From Zavarzinia aquatilis (lineage in GTDB: Bacteria; Pseudomonadota; Alphaproteobacteria; Zavarziniales; Zavarziniaceae): a DNA stretch of 64,000 bases. Below, piece by piece: positions 1-7,146 of the stretch. The notes beneath the pieces were generated by a model. That model was not told the origin of the DNA, ran no database searches, and saw nothing but the letters and a program-made list of their open reading frames with translations. The position numbers and the translations under genes were made by a program. Within the stretch, counting starts at the first letter, position 1. Every line of letters begins with the position of its first letter. The DNA lies in contig NZ_QGLE01000004.1 in assembly GCF_003173035.1 (NCBI RefSeq), positions 1 through 64,000 of the forward strand. The letters are read 5' to 3'.

Positions 1-1342
1 CGCGGTGAATGCCGGCAGCTATACGATCACGGCCGGTGGCCTGAGCTCGGACAACTACGCCATCAGCTATGTCGGCGGGACGCTGAACGTCGATCGCAAG
101 GCGCTGACGGTAACCGCTGCCAATGCGACGAAGACGTATGACGGCGTGGCCTTCACGGGCGGCGCTGGCGTGACCTACGCCGGCTTCGTGGCGGGCGAGG
201 ACGCGGGTGACCTGGGTGGAACGCTGAGCTACGGCGGTACGGCGCAGGGCGCGGTGAATGCCGGCAGCTATACGATCACGGCCGGGGGGCTGAGCTCGGG
301 CAACTACGCCATCAGCTATGTCGACGGGACGCTGATCGTCGATCGCAAGGCGCTGACGGTAACCGCTGCCAACGCGATGAAGACCTACGACGGCGTCGCG
401 TTCAACGGCGGCAATGGCGTGACCTACGCCGGCTTCGTGGCGGGTGAGGACGCGGCTGACCTGGGCGGGACGCTGAGCTACGGCGGCACGGCACAGGGCG
501 CGGTGAATGCCGGGAATTACACGATCACGGCCGGGGGGCTGAGCTCGGGCAACTACGCCATCAGTTACGTCGGCGGGACACTGAGCGTCGATCGTAAATC
601 GCTGACGGTGACGGCGTCCGACGCGACGAAGACCTATGACGGCCAGTACTTCACGGGCGGCGCCGGCGTGACCTACACCGGTTTCGTGGCGGGTGAGGAC
701 GCGGGTGACCTGGGTGGGACGCTGAGCTATGGCGGCACGGCGCAGGGCGCGGTGAATGCTGGGAGCTACACGATCACGGCCGGGGGCCGGAGCTCGGGCA
801 ACTATGCCATCACCTATGTGGCCGGCGCACTCGCGGTGGATCGGGCGTCCCTGACCGTCACGGCCGAGGATGCCGAGAGGTTCGAGAGCGAGGGCGATCC
901 GGTGTTCACGGCGCGTTATGACGGCTTCGTGGCCGGCGAGGGGAGCGAGGTCCTGATGGGCAGCCTCGTGTTCGAGACGGCCGCGGATGCGGGGGCAGCG
1001 CCCGGGGCCTATGCCATCCATGCATCCGGCTTGTCGGCCGGCAACTACGACATCGCCTATGTCGACGGTGTGCTGACCATCTTCCCGGACCCGGCGACCG
1101 AACTGCCAGACGCCGGTGTGATCGAGACCATCACCCAGAACGACGTGCATCGCCGCTTCCTGGCGCGGCCCCTGACACCGCTCGCCGCCCTGCCGATCGA
1201 CCTCGGCATGCTCCATATCGAGATACGGGGGCAGCCGCTCTTGATGAATCCCTATTTCAGGTCGCTGCTGCAGTTCGGTGCCGCCGCCGCCGGCAGTCCG
1301 ATGGTGGGCGATGCCGAGGGCCGGAGGGGCTGGCTGCAATGA
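1..1342 (+). CDS. MBG-repeat exoprotein, C-terminal part (TpsA-like adhesin, 5' truncated by window edge)
   Basis: This is the 3' end of a large surface or secreted protein; the reading frame is open at the left edge (codons begin at base 2). It consists of tandem copies of an 83-residue MBG-type beta domain, with units such as LTVTAANATKTYDG, YAGFVAGEDAGDLGGTLSYG and NYAISYVGGTL. The copies begin near 91, 340 and 589, with a more diverged copy from 838 to about 1083. A non-repetitive tail of about 85 residues follows. MBG repeats are typical of haemagglutinin-like adhesins exported by two-partner secretion. The next gene is a TpsB transporter that starts inside this stop codon (ATGA), which fits a tpsA-tpsB operon. 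The N-terminal secretion domain is outside the window, so the TpsA role is inferred. Confidence 0.85.
   Translation, partial: AVNAGSYTITAGGLSSDNYAISYVGGTLNVDRKALTVTAANATKTYDGVAFTGGAGVTYAGFVAGEDAGDLGGTLSYGGTAQGAVNAGSYTITAGGLSSGNYAISYVDGTLIVDRKALTVTAANAMKTYDGVAFNGGNGVTYAGFVAGEDAADLGGTLSYGGTAQGAVNAGNYTITAGGLSSGNYAISYVGGTLSVDRKSLTVTASDATKTYDGQYFTGGAGVTYTGFVAGEDAGDLGGTLSYGGTAQGAVNAGSYTITAGGRSSGNYAITYVAGALAVDRASLTVTAEDAERFESEGDPVFTARYDGFVAGEGSEVLMGSLVFETAADAGAAPGAYAIHASGLSAGNYDIAYVDGVLTIFPDPATELPDAGVIETITQNDVHRRFLARPLTPLAALPIDLGMLHIEIRGQPLLMNPYFRSLLQFGAAAAGSPMVGDAEGRRGWLQ
2..1083 (+). repeat. Tandem 249-bp MBG-domain repeats
   Basis: The word GCGGTGAATGC recurs at 2, 251, 500 and 749, an exact 249-bp period (83 codons). 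Copies 1 to 4 are nearly identical at DNA level, while the last (838-1083) has diverged. The repeats lie inside the exoprotein reading frame. High identity between adjacent copies suggests recent expansion or homogenisation, so copy number may vary between strains or be misassembled. Confidence 0.9.
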
Positions 1343-3057
1343 CCAGGATTTTCAAGGCCCTGTCTCGTCCGGCCGCGGTGGCGTTGCTCGCCTTTGCCGT
1401 GATGCTTCCGGCCGCCGCCGGGGCGCAGACCCTGCCGTCCGGTGCGGCGCCCGACCGCATCGAGGATCGCATCCGCCTGCCCCCCGTGGTGACGCCGCCC
1501 GCAGAGCCGATCGATATTCCCGAGGTCACGCCCCAGGCGGCGCCGACCGGCGCGGAAGCCGTCACCTTCACCCTGAAGGCCGTCGATCTGGTGGGTAATT
1601 CGGCCATCGCCGGCGAGACTCTGCTCCCCTTCTTCGCCCCCTACCTGGACCAGGAAGTGTCCCTGGCGACGCTCTACGAGATCGCGGCGGCGATTACCGC
1701 CGCCTATCGGGACGCCGGCTATGTCCTGAGCCAGGCGGTGGTCCCCGCCCAGCGCATCACCGATGGCCGTGTCCGGCTCCAGGTCTTCGAAGGCTATGTC
1801 GACAAGGTCACGATCCAGGGTGAGGACCCGTCGGGCCGGATCGCGGCGATGGCGGCGGAGATCGCGGCCTCGCGGCCTCTCAGCAGTACCGTGCTGGAAC
1901 GCTACCTGTTGCTGCTCCAGGATATCGCCGGTCTGTCGGTCCGGGCCATCCTGACGGCGTCGCCCGACGTCCCCGGGGCCGCCGATCTGACCCTGGTGCC
2001 GGCGCGGGACGAGCTGCAGGGCTATGTCTCGATCGACAATCGCGGCACGCCCAGCCTCGGCCCCTATCAGGCGACGACGGCCCTGACGATGAACGACCTT
2101 TTCGGCTGGGATGGCCGCGCCACCGTTACCCTGTTCACGGCCCCGATCGACGACGAGCTCCTCTACTTCTTGGGGCGGGTCGAGCAGCCGCTCTGGCACG
2201 ACGGCATGGTGGTCAGCCTGGCGGCGTCCTACAGCCGGACCCGGCCGGGGGCCGCCCTCGAACCCTTCGACAACGAGGGCGAGGCGAAGTCCTTCGATTT
2301 CGGCCTCGATCAGGCCATCATCCGCTCCCGCGGGCTGTCGCTCGCCGCGGGTATCGAATTCAACTGGCGGGACTCGACGGCGGATTTCTTCGCCAGGACG
2401 TCGCCTGTGAATCTCTACGACGACCACCTCCGGGTCCTGCGGGCCAATCTCGATCTGAATTTCGTCGACGGCTGGTCGGGCACCGACGATCTTTCCCTGA
2501 CCCTGTCGCAAGGCCTCGGTGTCGCGGGGGCCAGCGACCGGGGCGATACGAATCTGTCGCGCGCCAACGGCGATCCCCGGTTCACCAGTCTCAAGGGCGA
2601 ATTCGGACGGGTCCAGCCGCTTGGGGCCGTCTTCGCCCTGTCGTTCCGGGGCGCCTTCCAATTTGCCTTCGATCCCCTGCTGGCCTCGGAGGAAATCGGT
2701 TTCGGCGCGACCAGCTTCGGCTCGGCCTTCGAATCCTCGAGCATTTCCGGCGACAGCGGCCTGGGCTTGCGCCTGGAGGCCATCTGGTACTGGACATTGC
2801 CCCCCGAAGATGCCGGCGGTCTTCAGGTGCAGGGGCAGAGCTATGGCTTCGCCGACGGCGGCTTGATCTGGCAGCGCGATTCTGGTGCCCGGGAGCGAGG
2901 CCACGACAGCCTGAGCTCCGTCGGGCTGGGCTCGCGCCTGCAACTGCAACCGGGACTTTTCGGCGGCTGGGAGCTGGCCTTTCCCGTCGTCAATCCCGCC
3001 GACACGCCGAAGCCGGACAGCGGCCGGCTCTTCTTCCAACTGGGAGCATCCTTCTGA
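1339..3057 (+). CDS. ShlB/FhaC/HecB-family TpsB outer-membrane transporter
   Basis: This is a 572-residue outer-membrane protein that would translocate the repeat exoprotein encoded just upstream. A signal peptide is visible at residues 1-29 (hydrophobic stretch ending in AAAGA). POTRA-type sequence follows at about 75-220 (FTLKAVDLVGNSAI, AYRDAGYVLSQAVVPAQ, GRVRLQVFEGYVDKV). The remainder is a beta-barrel of alternating strands ending in a C-terminal Phe (LFFQLGASF), the usual BAM signature. Length fits the family (about 550-590 residues). Its ATG overlaps the upstream stop by 4 nt, implying translational coupling. Confidence 0.92.
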   Translation: MTRIFKALSRPAAVALLAFAVMLPAAAGAQTLPSGAAPDRIEDRIRLPPVVTPPAEPIDIPEVTPQAAPTGAEAVTFTLKAVDLVGNSAIAGETLLPFFAPYLDQEVSLATLYEIAAAITAAYRDAGYVLSQAVVPAQRITDGRVRLQVFEGYVDKVTIQGEDPSGRIAAMAAEIAASRPLSSTVLERYLLLLQDIAGLSVRAILTASPDVPGAADLTLVPARDELQGYVSIDNRGTPSLGPYQATTALTMNDLFGWDGRATVTLFTAPIDDELLYFLGRVEQPLWHDGMVVSLAASYSRTRPGAALEPFDNEGEAKSFDFGLDQAIIRSRGLSLAAGIEFNWRDSTADFFARTSPVNLYDDHLRVLRANLDLNFVDGWSGTDDLSLTLSQGLGVAGASDRGDTNLSRANGDPRFTSLKGEFGRVQPLGAVFALSFRGAFQFAFDPLLASEEIGFGATSFGSAFESSSISGDSGLGLRLEAIWYWTLPPEDAGGLQVQGQSYGFADGGLIWQRDSGARERGHDSLSSVGLGSRLQLQPGLFGGWELAFPVVNPADTPKPDSGRLFFQLGASF

Positions 3058-3058
3058 C

Positions 3059-3616
3059 ATGACATCAATGTTCCGCTCGGCGCGTTTCGGGATTGTCCCG
3101 GCCGTCCTGCTGCTCGCCCTCGGCGCCATGCCGGCGGGTGCCGCCGAAACGCCGCCGGACATGGAGACGCAGACCTTCGGCAACTGGACCCTGCGCTGCC
3201 TCGCCCAGGGCCAGCCGGAAGTGCCCTGCGACATCGTCCAGGCCGCGAACGACAGAGCCACGGGACGGCAGATCATGCAGACGTCCTTCGCCTATGTGGC
3301 GACGGAGAAGAAATACATCGGCCAGATCGTGCTGCCCCTCGGCTTCCTGCTGAAGCCCGGCGTGTTGATCCGGATCGACGGGGGGGCGGATATCGCCGAC
3401 TGGCCCGTCACCCGATGCGAACCCCAGGGGTGCGTCGTCGAAACCCTGCTCGAGGCGAATGCCCTCGAGCCCTTCCGCCGGCACGACGACGCGACTGTCA
3501 TCGTGCTCGACCAGCAGGGCAAGCCCCTGGCCTATCCCTTGAGCTTCAAGGGCTTCGCCGCCGCGCTCGATGCCCTGACCGCCAGACTTGCCGCAACCGC
3601 CACCAAGACCAAGTGA
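3059..3616 (+). CDS. IalB-family (invasion-associated locus B) exported protein
   Basis: This is a 185-residue protein with a signal peptide (residues 1-28, ending MPAGAAE). It carries the IalB pattern: FGNWTLRC near the start of the mature protein, paired cysteines in CLAQGQPEVPC and CEPQGC, and a basic polypeptide hydrophobic segment around IGQIVLPLGFLLKPGVLI. IalB proteins are small periplasmic or surface proteins of alphaproteobacteria, linked to erythrocyte invasion in Bartonella; their biochemical role is unknown. It starts 2 nt after the TpsB stop, so it probably belongs to the same transcript. Confidence 0.85.
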   Translation: MTSMFRSARFGIVPAVLLLALGAMPAGAAETPPDMETQTFGNWTLRCLAQGQPEVPCDIVQAANDRATGRQIMQTSFAYVATEKKYIGQIVLPLGFLLKPGVLIRIDGGADIADWPVTRCEPQGCVVETLLEANALEPFRRHDDATVIVLDQQGKPLAYPLSFKGFAAALDALTARLAATATKTK

Positions 3617-3620
3617 GGCC

Positions 3621-4421
3621 ATGATGACCGTCACCACCGGAACCAAGACCGCGGAAGTCGAATCCGCCGACGCCCGTCTGCCGCTGTTCTACGAACGGCC
3701 CGAGATCCTGGATTCGGGCCGCCATGGCACCATTGCCCTCCAGCCGCTGACCGATTTCGGCTTCGCCCGCAAGACCAATTCCCTGCCGGTCACGGCCGAG
3801 GAATTCTTCGAGATGGCGGGCCATTATCCGATCGTCTTCGTGCCCGGCGCCGAGGCGGCGCCGGTCGTCGTCATCGGTCTCGGCGGCGATCACAATCTCT
3901 TCGTCGAGGCGGACGGGCGTTGGGCGCAGGGCCATCCCGTTCCGGCCTATGTCCGGCGCTATCCCTTCATTCTGTTCGAGCCCAAGGGCGGCGAACGGTT
4001 GCCGCTGTGCGTCGACATGGCGGCCGGCGTGATCGGCGAGAAGGCCGAAGGCGGCGAGGGCGAACCCCTGTTCGACGGTGCAGGGCCGACCGCGGTCGCC
4101 AAACATGCGCTCGCCTTCTGCGAAGACTATCAACGCCAGATCGTCGCGACGCGGGCGCTGTCGGCCGCGCTGATGGAGGCGGACCTCCTGGTGGAACGCA
4201 AGATCACGATCGCCGCGGGGGCGGGCGGGCGGCACGAAATGGTCGGCCTCCTGATCGTCGACGAGGAAAAATTCAATGCTTTGCCCGACGACACTGTCCT
4301 CGCTTGGCGCCGCAACGGCTACCTGGCGGCCGTCTATGCCCATCTCCTGTCGATGCGCCGCTGGCCCGATCTCGCCCTGAGGTTCGAGGGCACGGTCGCC
4401 AAGCCGGCGACGACGAACTGA
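3621..4421 (+). CDS. SapC family protein
   Basis: This is a 266-residue protein with no signal peptide. It has the SapC-family core YPIVFVPGAEAAPVVVIGLG followed by a conserved RRYPFILFE-like segment (YVRRYPFILFEPKGG). The family is named after an S-layer-linked Campylobacter locus, but its function is not established. The ATG at 3621 is preferred over upstream in-frame codons because it follows the IalB stop by 4 nt and has GAGG just before it. It is the fourth gene of the adhesin/TpsB/IalB/SapC cluster, and a strong terminator lies 140 nt downstream. Confidence 0.82.
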   Translation: MMTVTTGTKTAEVESADARLPLFYERPEILDSGRHGTIALQPLTDFGFARKTNSLPVTAEEFFEMAGHYPIVFVPGAEAAPVVVIGLGGDHNLFVEADGRWAQGHPVPAYVRRYPFILFEPKGGERLPLCVDMAAGVIGEKAEGGEGEPLFDGAGPTAVAKHALAFCEDYQRQIVATRALSAALMEADLLVERKITIAAGAGGRHEMVGLLIVDEEKFNALPDDTVLAWRRNGYLAAVYAHLLSMRRWPDLALRFEGTVAKPATTN

Positions 4422-4733
4422 CAAGGCTGTTAACAAGCATGAAATAGGGATGCCATTACGGGGGTGGTCGCGGCGCAGACGGTGCCGGGGACAGGGGCAC
4501 CGCCTCATGCGACGGCGTCGAAGAGCAATTTGCGATGACATCTGGCCCCCGCAACCAAATTCAGCCCACGGGCGAAAGCCCGTGGGCTTTTGCTGTCCCT
4601 GACCTCACGCCCGCAAACTCTGGCCGGATGCGGGACAAGCTTCTGAACGAGCCCCTGTTCTTCAGCCTGCGTCACGCCCGCGAGGCGGGTGCCGACTGGA
4701 TAGAGGATTACAACCCCGAGCCGCCATGGAGCA
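4422..4733. other. Gap after sapC: terminator plus transposase relic
   Basis: No intact gene is visible in these 312 bases. Bases 4422-4562 are a GC-rich 3' untranslated stretch, then comes the rho-independent terminator at 4563-4591. From about 4618 there is a short in-frame remnant of an IS3-type transposase that abuts the convergent hydrolase gene. Confidence 0.7.
4563..4591 (+). terminator. Rho-independent terminator of the adhesin/sapC operon
   Basis: AGCCCACGGGC (4563-4573), a GAAA tetraloop (4574-4577) and GCCCGTGGGCT (4578-4588) form a perfect 11-bp stem followed by TTT. GNRA-type loops on GC-rich stems are classic strong terminators. It lies 141 nt after the sapC stop. Confidence 0.85.
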
Positions 4734-4743
4734 TCAGCGATTG
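4618..4743 (+). pseudogene. IS3-family transposase (OrfB) C-terminal relic
   Basis: The plus strand reads SGRMRDKLLNEPLFFSLRHA and then REAGADWIEDYNPEPPWSI. This matches the C-terminal catalytic region of IS3-family OrfB (typically NGRLRDELLNE..FxSLxxAR...I..WR.DYN..RPHSSL) with several substitutions; PPWSI stands where RPHSSL is expected. No upstream transposase sequence or terminal inverted repeats are visible, so this is a degraded fragment. It ends against the 3' end of the convergent hydrolase gene. Confidence 0.65.
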
Positions 4744-5594
4744 TGGATGAAGCTCGTGATCAGGTCGCCAACCAGTTCGGGGGCTTCGTGGTGAGGGCCA
4801 TGGCCCATGCGGGGCAGGACGAACAGATGCAGGCTCTCCCAGTCACGGACGAGGGGGTACCAGTTTGGCGTCGGAAAAACGATCTCGTGGTCGCCGGCGA
4901 TCACCAGGATCGGAATGCCGGCCCGGGCGAGGAAATCGCGATAGCCGGCGGTGTCGGGGAACAGGTCATCGGCGCTGCGATCCTTCAGCAGACGCAGATA
5001 GACCTCGGGAGCGATCGGCGGGCTGCGGTCGGCGCCGCGCGCCGCGATGCGAAGATGCGAGGCCGCCGCCGCCGCCCGGCTGCGCGCCGAGAGGGGCTCG
5101 AAGAAGAGCACGGTCTCGTCTTCGAGATCGTTCTCGGGCTTCAGCGCGCGCTCGAAGAAGATGGGGTCGGGCGCATGTTCGAGCCGGCCCGGCGGCGTGG
5201 TGCCGATGAGGATGAGATGGCTCACGCGCTCGGGCACCAGCGCGGTCACCACCTGGGCGGCCATGCCGCCGAGCGACCAGCCGCCGATGACGAAACGCTC
5301 GAGACCGAGGGCATCGGCCAGGTCGATGGCATCGCGCGCCAGGGCTTCCGCGCGATAGCTGGCCTCGCCCGAAGATTGCCCGAGGCCGCTGTAATCGAAG
5401 GTGATCACGCGGAAATGCGCGGCGAGACGGTCGAGGAAGGCGGGATCCCAACTGTCCAGCACGCCCCTGAAGCGCAGGCAGAGCAGGAGCGGCATGCCCG
5501 TGCCCAGCTCGCGATAGGCGATGCGGCGCCCCCCGATCTGGGCGAAGCGGGTGGCGACGGTGGTCGCCGTGACGGTCGATGCGGTCGTGTCCAT
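4734..5594 (-). CDS. Alpha/beta-fold hydrolase
   Basis: This is a 286-residue alpha/beta hydrolase. The nucleophile elbow is GWSLGG (Ser near residue 108), the oxyanion-side segment is LLLCLRFRGVLDSWDP, the acid is probably the Asp in VIAGDHEIV, and the catalytic His is in MGHGPHHEAP. There is no signal peptide. Substrate cannot be told from sequence; the family covers esterases, haloperoxidase-like enzymes and C-C hydrolases. It is a single gene on the minus strand, convergent with the sapC operon. The HG motif after the first strand is replaced by RFRG, which is unusual. Confidence 0.85.
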   Translation of the reverse strand: MDTTASTVTATTVATRFAQIGGRRIAYRELGTGMPLLLCLRFRGVLDSWDPAFLDRLAAHFRVITFDYSGLGQSSGEASYRAEALARDAIDLADALGLERFVIGGWSLGGMAAQVVTALVPERVSHLILIGTTPPGRLEHAPDPIFFERALKPENDLEDETVLFFEPLSARSRAAAAASHLRIAARGADRSPPIAPEVYLRLLKDRSADDLFPDTAGYRDFLARAGIPILVIAGDHEIVFPTPNWYPLVRDWESLHLFVLPRMGHGPHHEAPELVGDLITSFIHNR

Positions 5595-6076
5595 GGCGGG
5601 CTCCCTCGGGATATCGCGTGCTGCCGGCCCTCACTGTGAGGGCGACCGGGCGAGGCGGAAATTCTCCGATCGCTTGGCGGAGCCATACCAAGGTGTGATC
5701 CCGGCAATCCCCGGTCCGATGGCGCGGGCGGGCACCCGCGAGCAATGATTCGGCCCTGCACCGGCGACAGCCCCTCTCCCTGACCGGTGCGATCGCGCCT
5801 TGGTTCCGCCCGGACCGCTGCGCGACGGGCGGGCCGGCCAGATCATCCCCCATGGCCGGCTCGCCCGGCCTTTCCGCCGGGGCTGGCTGCCAAACCAAGG
5901 TATACTTGCCCGGACATCCTCCCCCTCCCACCATGGCACTTGCGTCGAGGACGGTGGCTGTCGCCGGACGCGCTCCGGAAAGGTTCCGTCATGGCCGTCG
6001 TCGTCTCTTTCGCCCGTCCGACCCCGGCCCTGCCCACGGCTGTCGCCGGGCACGCGGGCCGGGACGGACGCTGGTA
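5595..6076. other. Divergent intergenic region with candidate leader ORF and paired repeats
   Basis: These 482 bases lie between the hydrolase (minus) and the response-regulator pair (plus). Two copies of ACCAAGGT occur at 5687-5694 and 5894-5901; the second continues into CAAG-GTATA-CTTG, a small inverted repeat at 5896-5908. A 28-codon ORF (5991-6077) runs into the first regulator gene. Nothing else convincing is present. Confidence 0.5.
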
Positions 6077-6077
6077 A
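5991..6077 (+). CDS. Possible 28-residue leader peptide upstream of response regulator
   Basis: This short ORF begins with MAVVVSFARPTPALPTAVAG. It is preceded by a plausible Shine-Dalgarno (GGAAAGG about 8 nt upstream), and its TAA stop overlaps the ATG of the next gene (TAATG). The peptide resembles nothing I recognise. It may be a coupled leader or simply the untranslated 5' region. The evidence is the SD and the overlapping stop only. Confidence 0.35.
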   Translation: MAVVVSFARPTPALPTAVAGHAGRDGRW

Positions 6078-6457
6078 TGGCGGTGGCGGCGCTGATCGTC
6101 GCGATCGTCGACGACGACGACGGGTTGCGCCGGGCCCTGTCGAGCCTGCTGCGCGCGGAGGGCATGGCCGTCCGCGCCTTCGAGAGCGCGGAAGCCTTTC
6201 TGGCGGCCTCGGCGATGGAGATGCCGGATGCCGTTCTGACCGACATCCAGATGCCGGGCATGAGTGGCCTCGACCTGCAGGACCGCCTGAGCCGCCTGCA
6301 TCCAGGCTTGCCGGTATTGGTCATGACGGCCCTGCCGGATCGACCCCTGCGCGAGCGGGCGCTGTCTTCCGGCGCGGTCACGGTCCTCGATAAGCCAATC
6401 GACGCCGATCTCCTGCTCGCGCGATTGCAGGGCTTGGCCAACAGGGGGGAAGACTGA
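6077..6457 (+). CDS. Single-domain response regulator (receiver only)
   Basis: This is a 126-residue stand-alone receiver. It has the acidic cluster DDDD at 12-15, phospho-acceptor Asp56 in LTDIQMPGMSG, Thr84 in VMTAL and Lys106 in LDKPI, all in the expected CheY-like order. There is no output domain. The stop overlaps the ATG of the next regulator by 1 nt (TGATG). Together with the FixJ-like gene and the convergent PAS kinase it probably forms one signalling unit; a phosphate sink or phosphorelay intermediate is a reasonable guess. The start was chosen as the ATG directly before the receiver fold. Confidence 0.85.
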   Translation: MAVAALIVAIVDDDDGLRRALSSLLRAEGMAVRAFESAEAFLAASAMEMPDAVLTDIQMPGMSGLDLQDRLSRLHPGLPVLVMTALPDRPLRERALSSGAVTVLDKPIDADLLLARLQGLANRGED

Positions 6458-7146
6458 TGGCACGGATCGCATATCCTCTGGCATCATCCGCCGCATCGGC
6501 GCGTTCGCGAGGTGTCGACATGACCGGGACCGAGGCCATCGTCCACATCGTCGACGACGATCCTTCCATGCGCACGGCGGTCGCCGCGTTGCTGCGCTCG
6601 GTCGGGATGCGCTCGGCGACCTATGAATCCTGTCTCGATTTTCTCGCCGCGGCGCCATCCGACGTCGCCGGCTGCCTGCTGCTCGACGTGCGGCTGCCCG
6701 GGCTGTCCGGGCTCGACTTCCAGGCGCGGATGCGCGAACTCGGTGTCGAGTTGCCGGTGATCATGATCACCGCGCATGGCGACGTGCCGATGACCGTGCG
6801 CGCCATGAAGGCGGGCGCGGTGGATTTCCTGCCCAAGCCCTTCCGCGATCAGGACCTGCTCGACGCGGTCAATGCCGCGATTGCCCAGGATGTCCGGCGC
6901 CGCGCCGCGGGGGACCAGATCCGGGCCCTGCGCGCCCTGCACGAGAGCCTGTCCCTGCGCGAGCGGCAGGTGATGGCGCTGGTCACGGCCGGCCTGCTCA
7001 ACAAGCAGGCGGCCCATGAACTCGGCCTCAGCGAGATCACGGTGAAGATCTATCGCGCCGGCGCCATGAAGAAGATGGGCGCGCGCACCCTGGCGGAACT
7101 GGTGCGCATGGCGGAGCGTCTCAATTCAGGGGATGGCCGGCCCTGA
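6457..7146 (+). CDS. FixJ/NarL-type response regulator with LuxR HTH
   Basis: This is a 229-residue regulator. Receiver residues 23-140 contain DDD at 33-35, phospho-acceptor Asp77 in LLLDVRLPGLSG, Thr in MITAHGD and Lys127 in LPKPF. A FixJ-style linker is followed by a LuxR-type HTH at about 165-225 (SLRERQVMALVTAGLLNKQ, LGLSEITVKIYRAG). HGDVPMTVRAMKAGA is typical of FixJ. Two starts are possible: ATG 6457, with GGGGGAA upstream and overlapping the previous stop, or ATG 6520 after GAGGTG. The 3' end overlaps the convergent kinase gene by 26 bp. Confidence 0.92.
   Translation: MARIAYPLASSAASARSRGVDMTGTEAIVHIVDDDPSMRTAVAALLRSVGMRSATYESCLDFLAAAPSDVAGCLLLDVRLPGLSGLDFQARMRELGVELPVIMITAHGDVPMTVRAMKAGAVDFLPKPFRDQDLLDAVNAAIAQDVRRRAAGDQIRALRALHESLSLRERQVMALVTAGLLNKQAAHELGLSEITVKIYRAGAMKKMGARTLAELVRMAERLNSGDGRP

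Noticed and set aside
2-1083. CRISPR-like periodic repeats
   Set aside because: The 249-bp units are coding MBG domains without unique spacers; the RTX gene repeats (51.4-54.9 kb) are likewise protein repeats.
4422-4562. A small regulatory RNA between sapC and the terminator
   Set aside because: No promoter or conserved RNA fold was recognised; it is most simply the 3' untranslated region of the operon.
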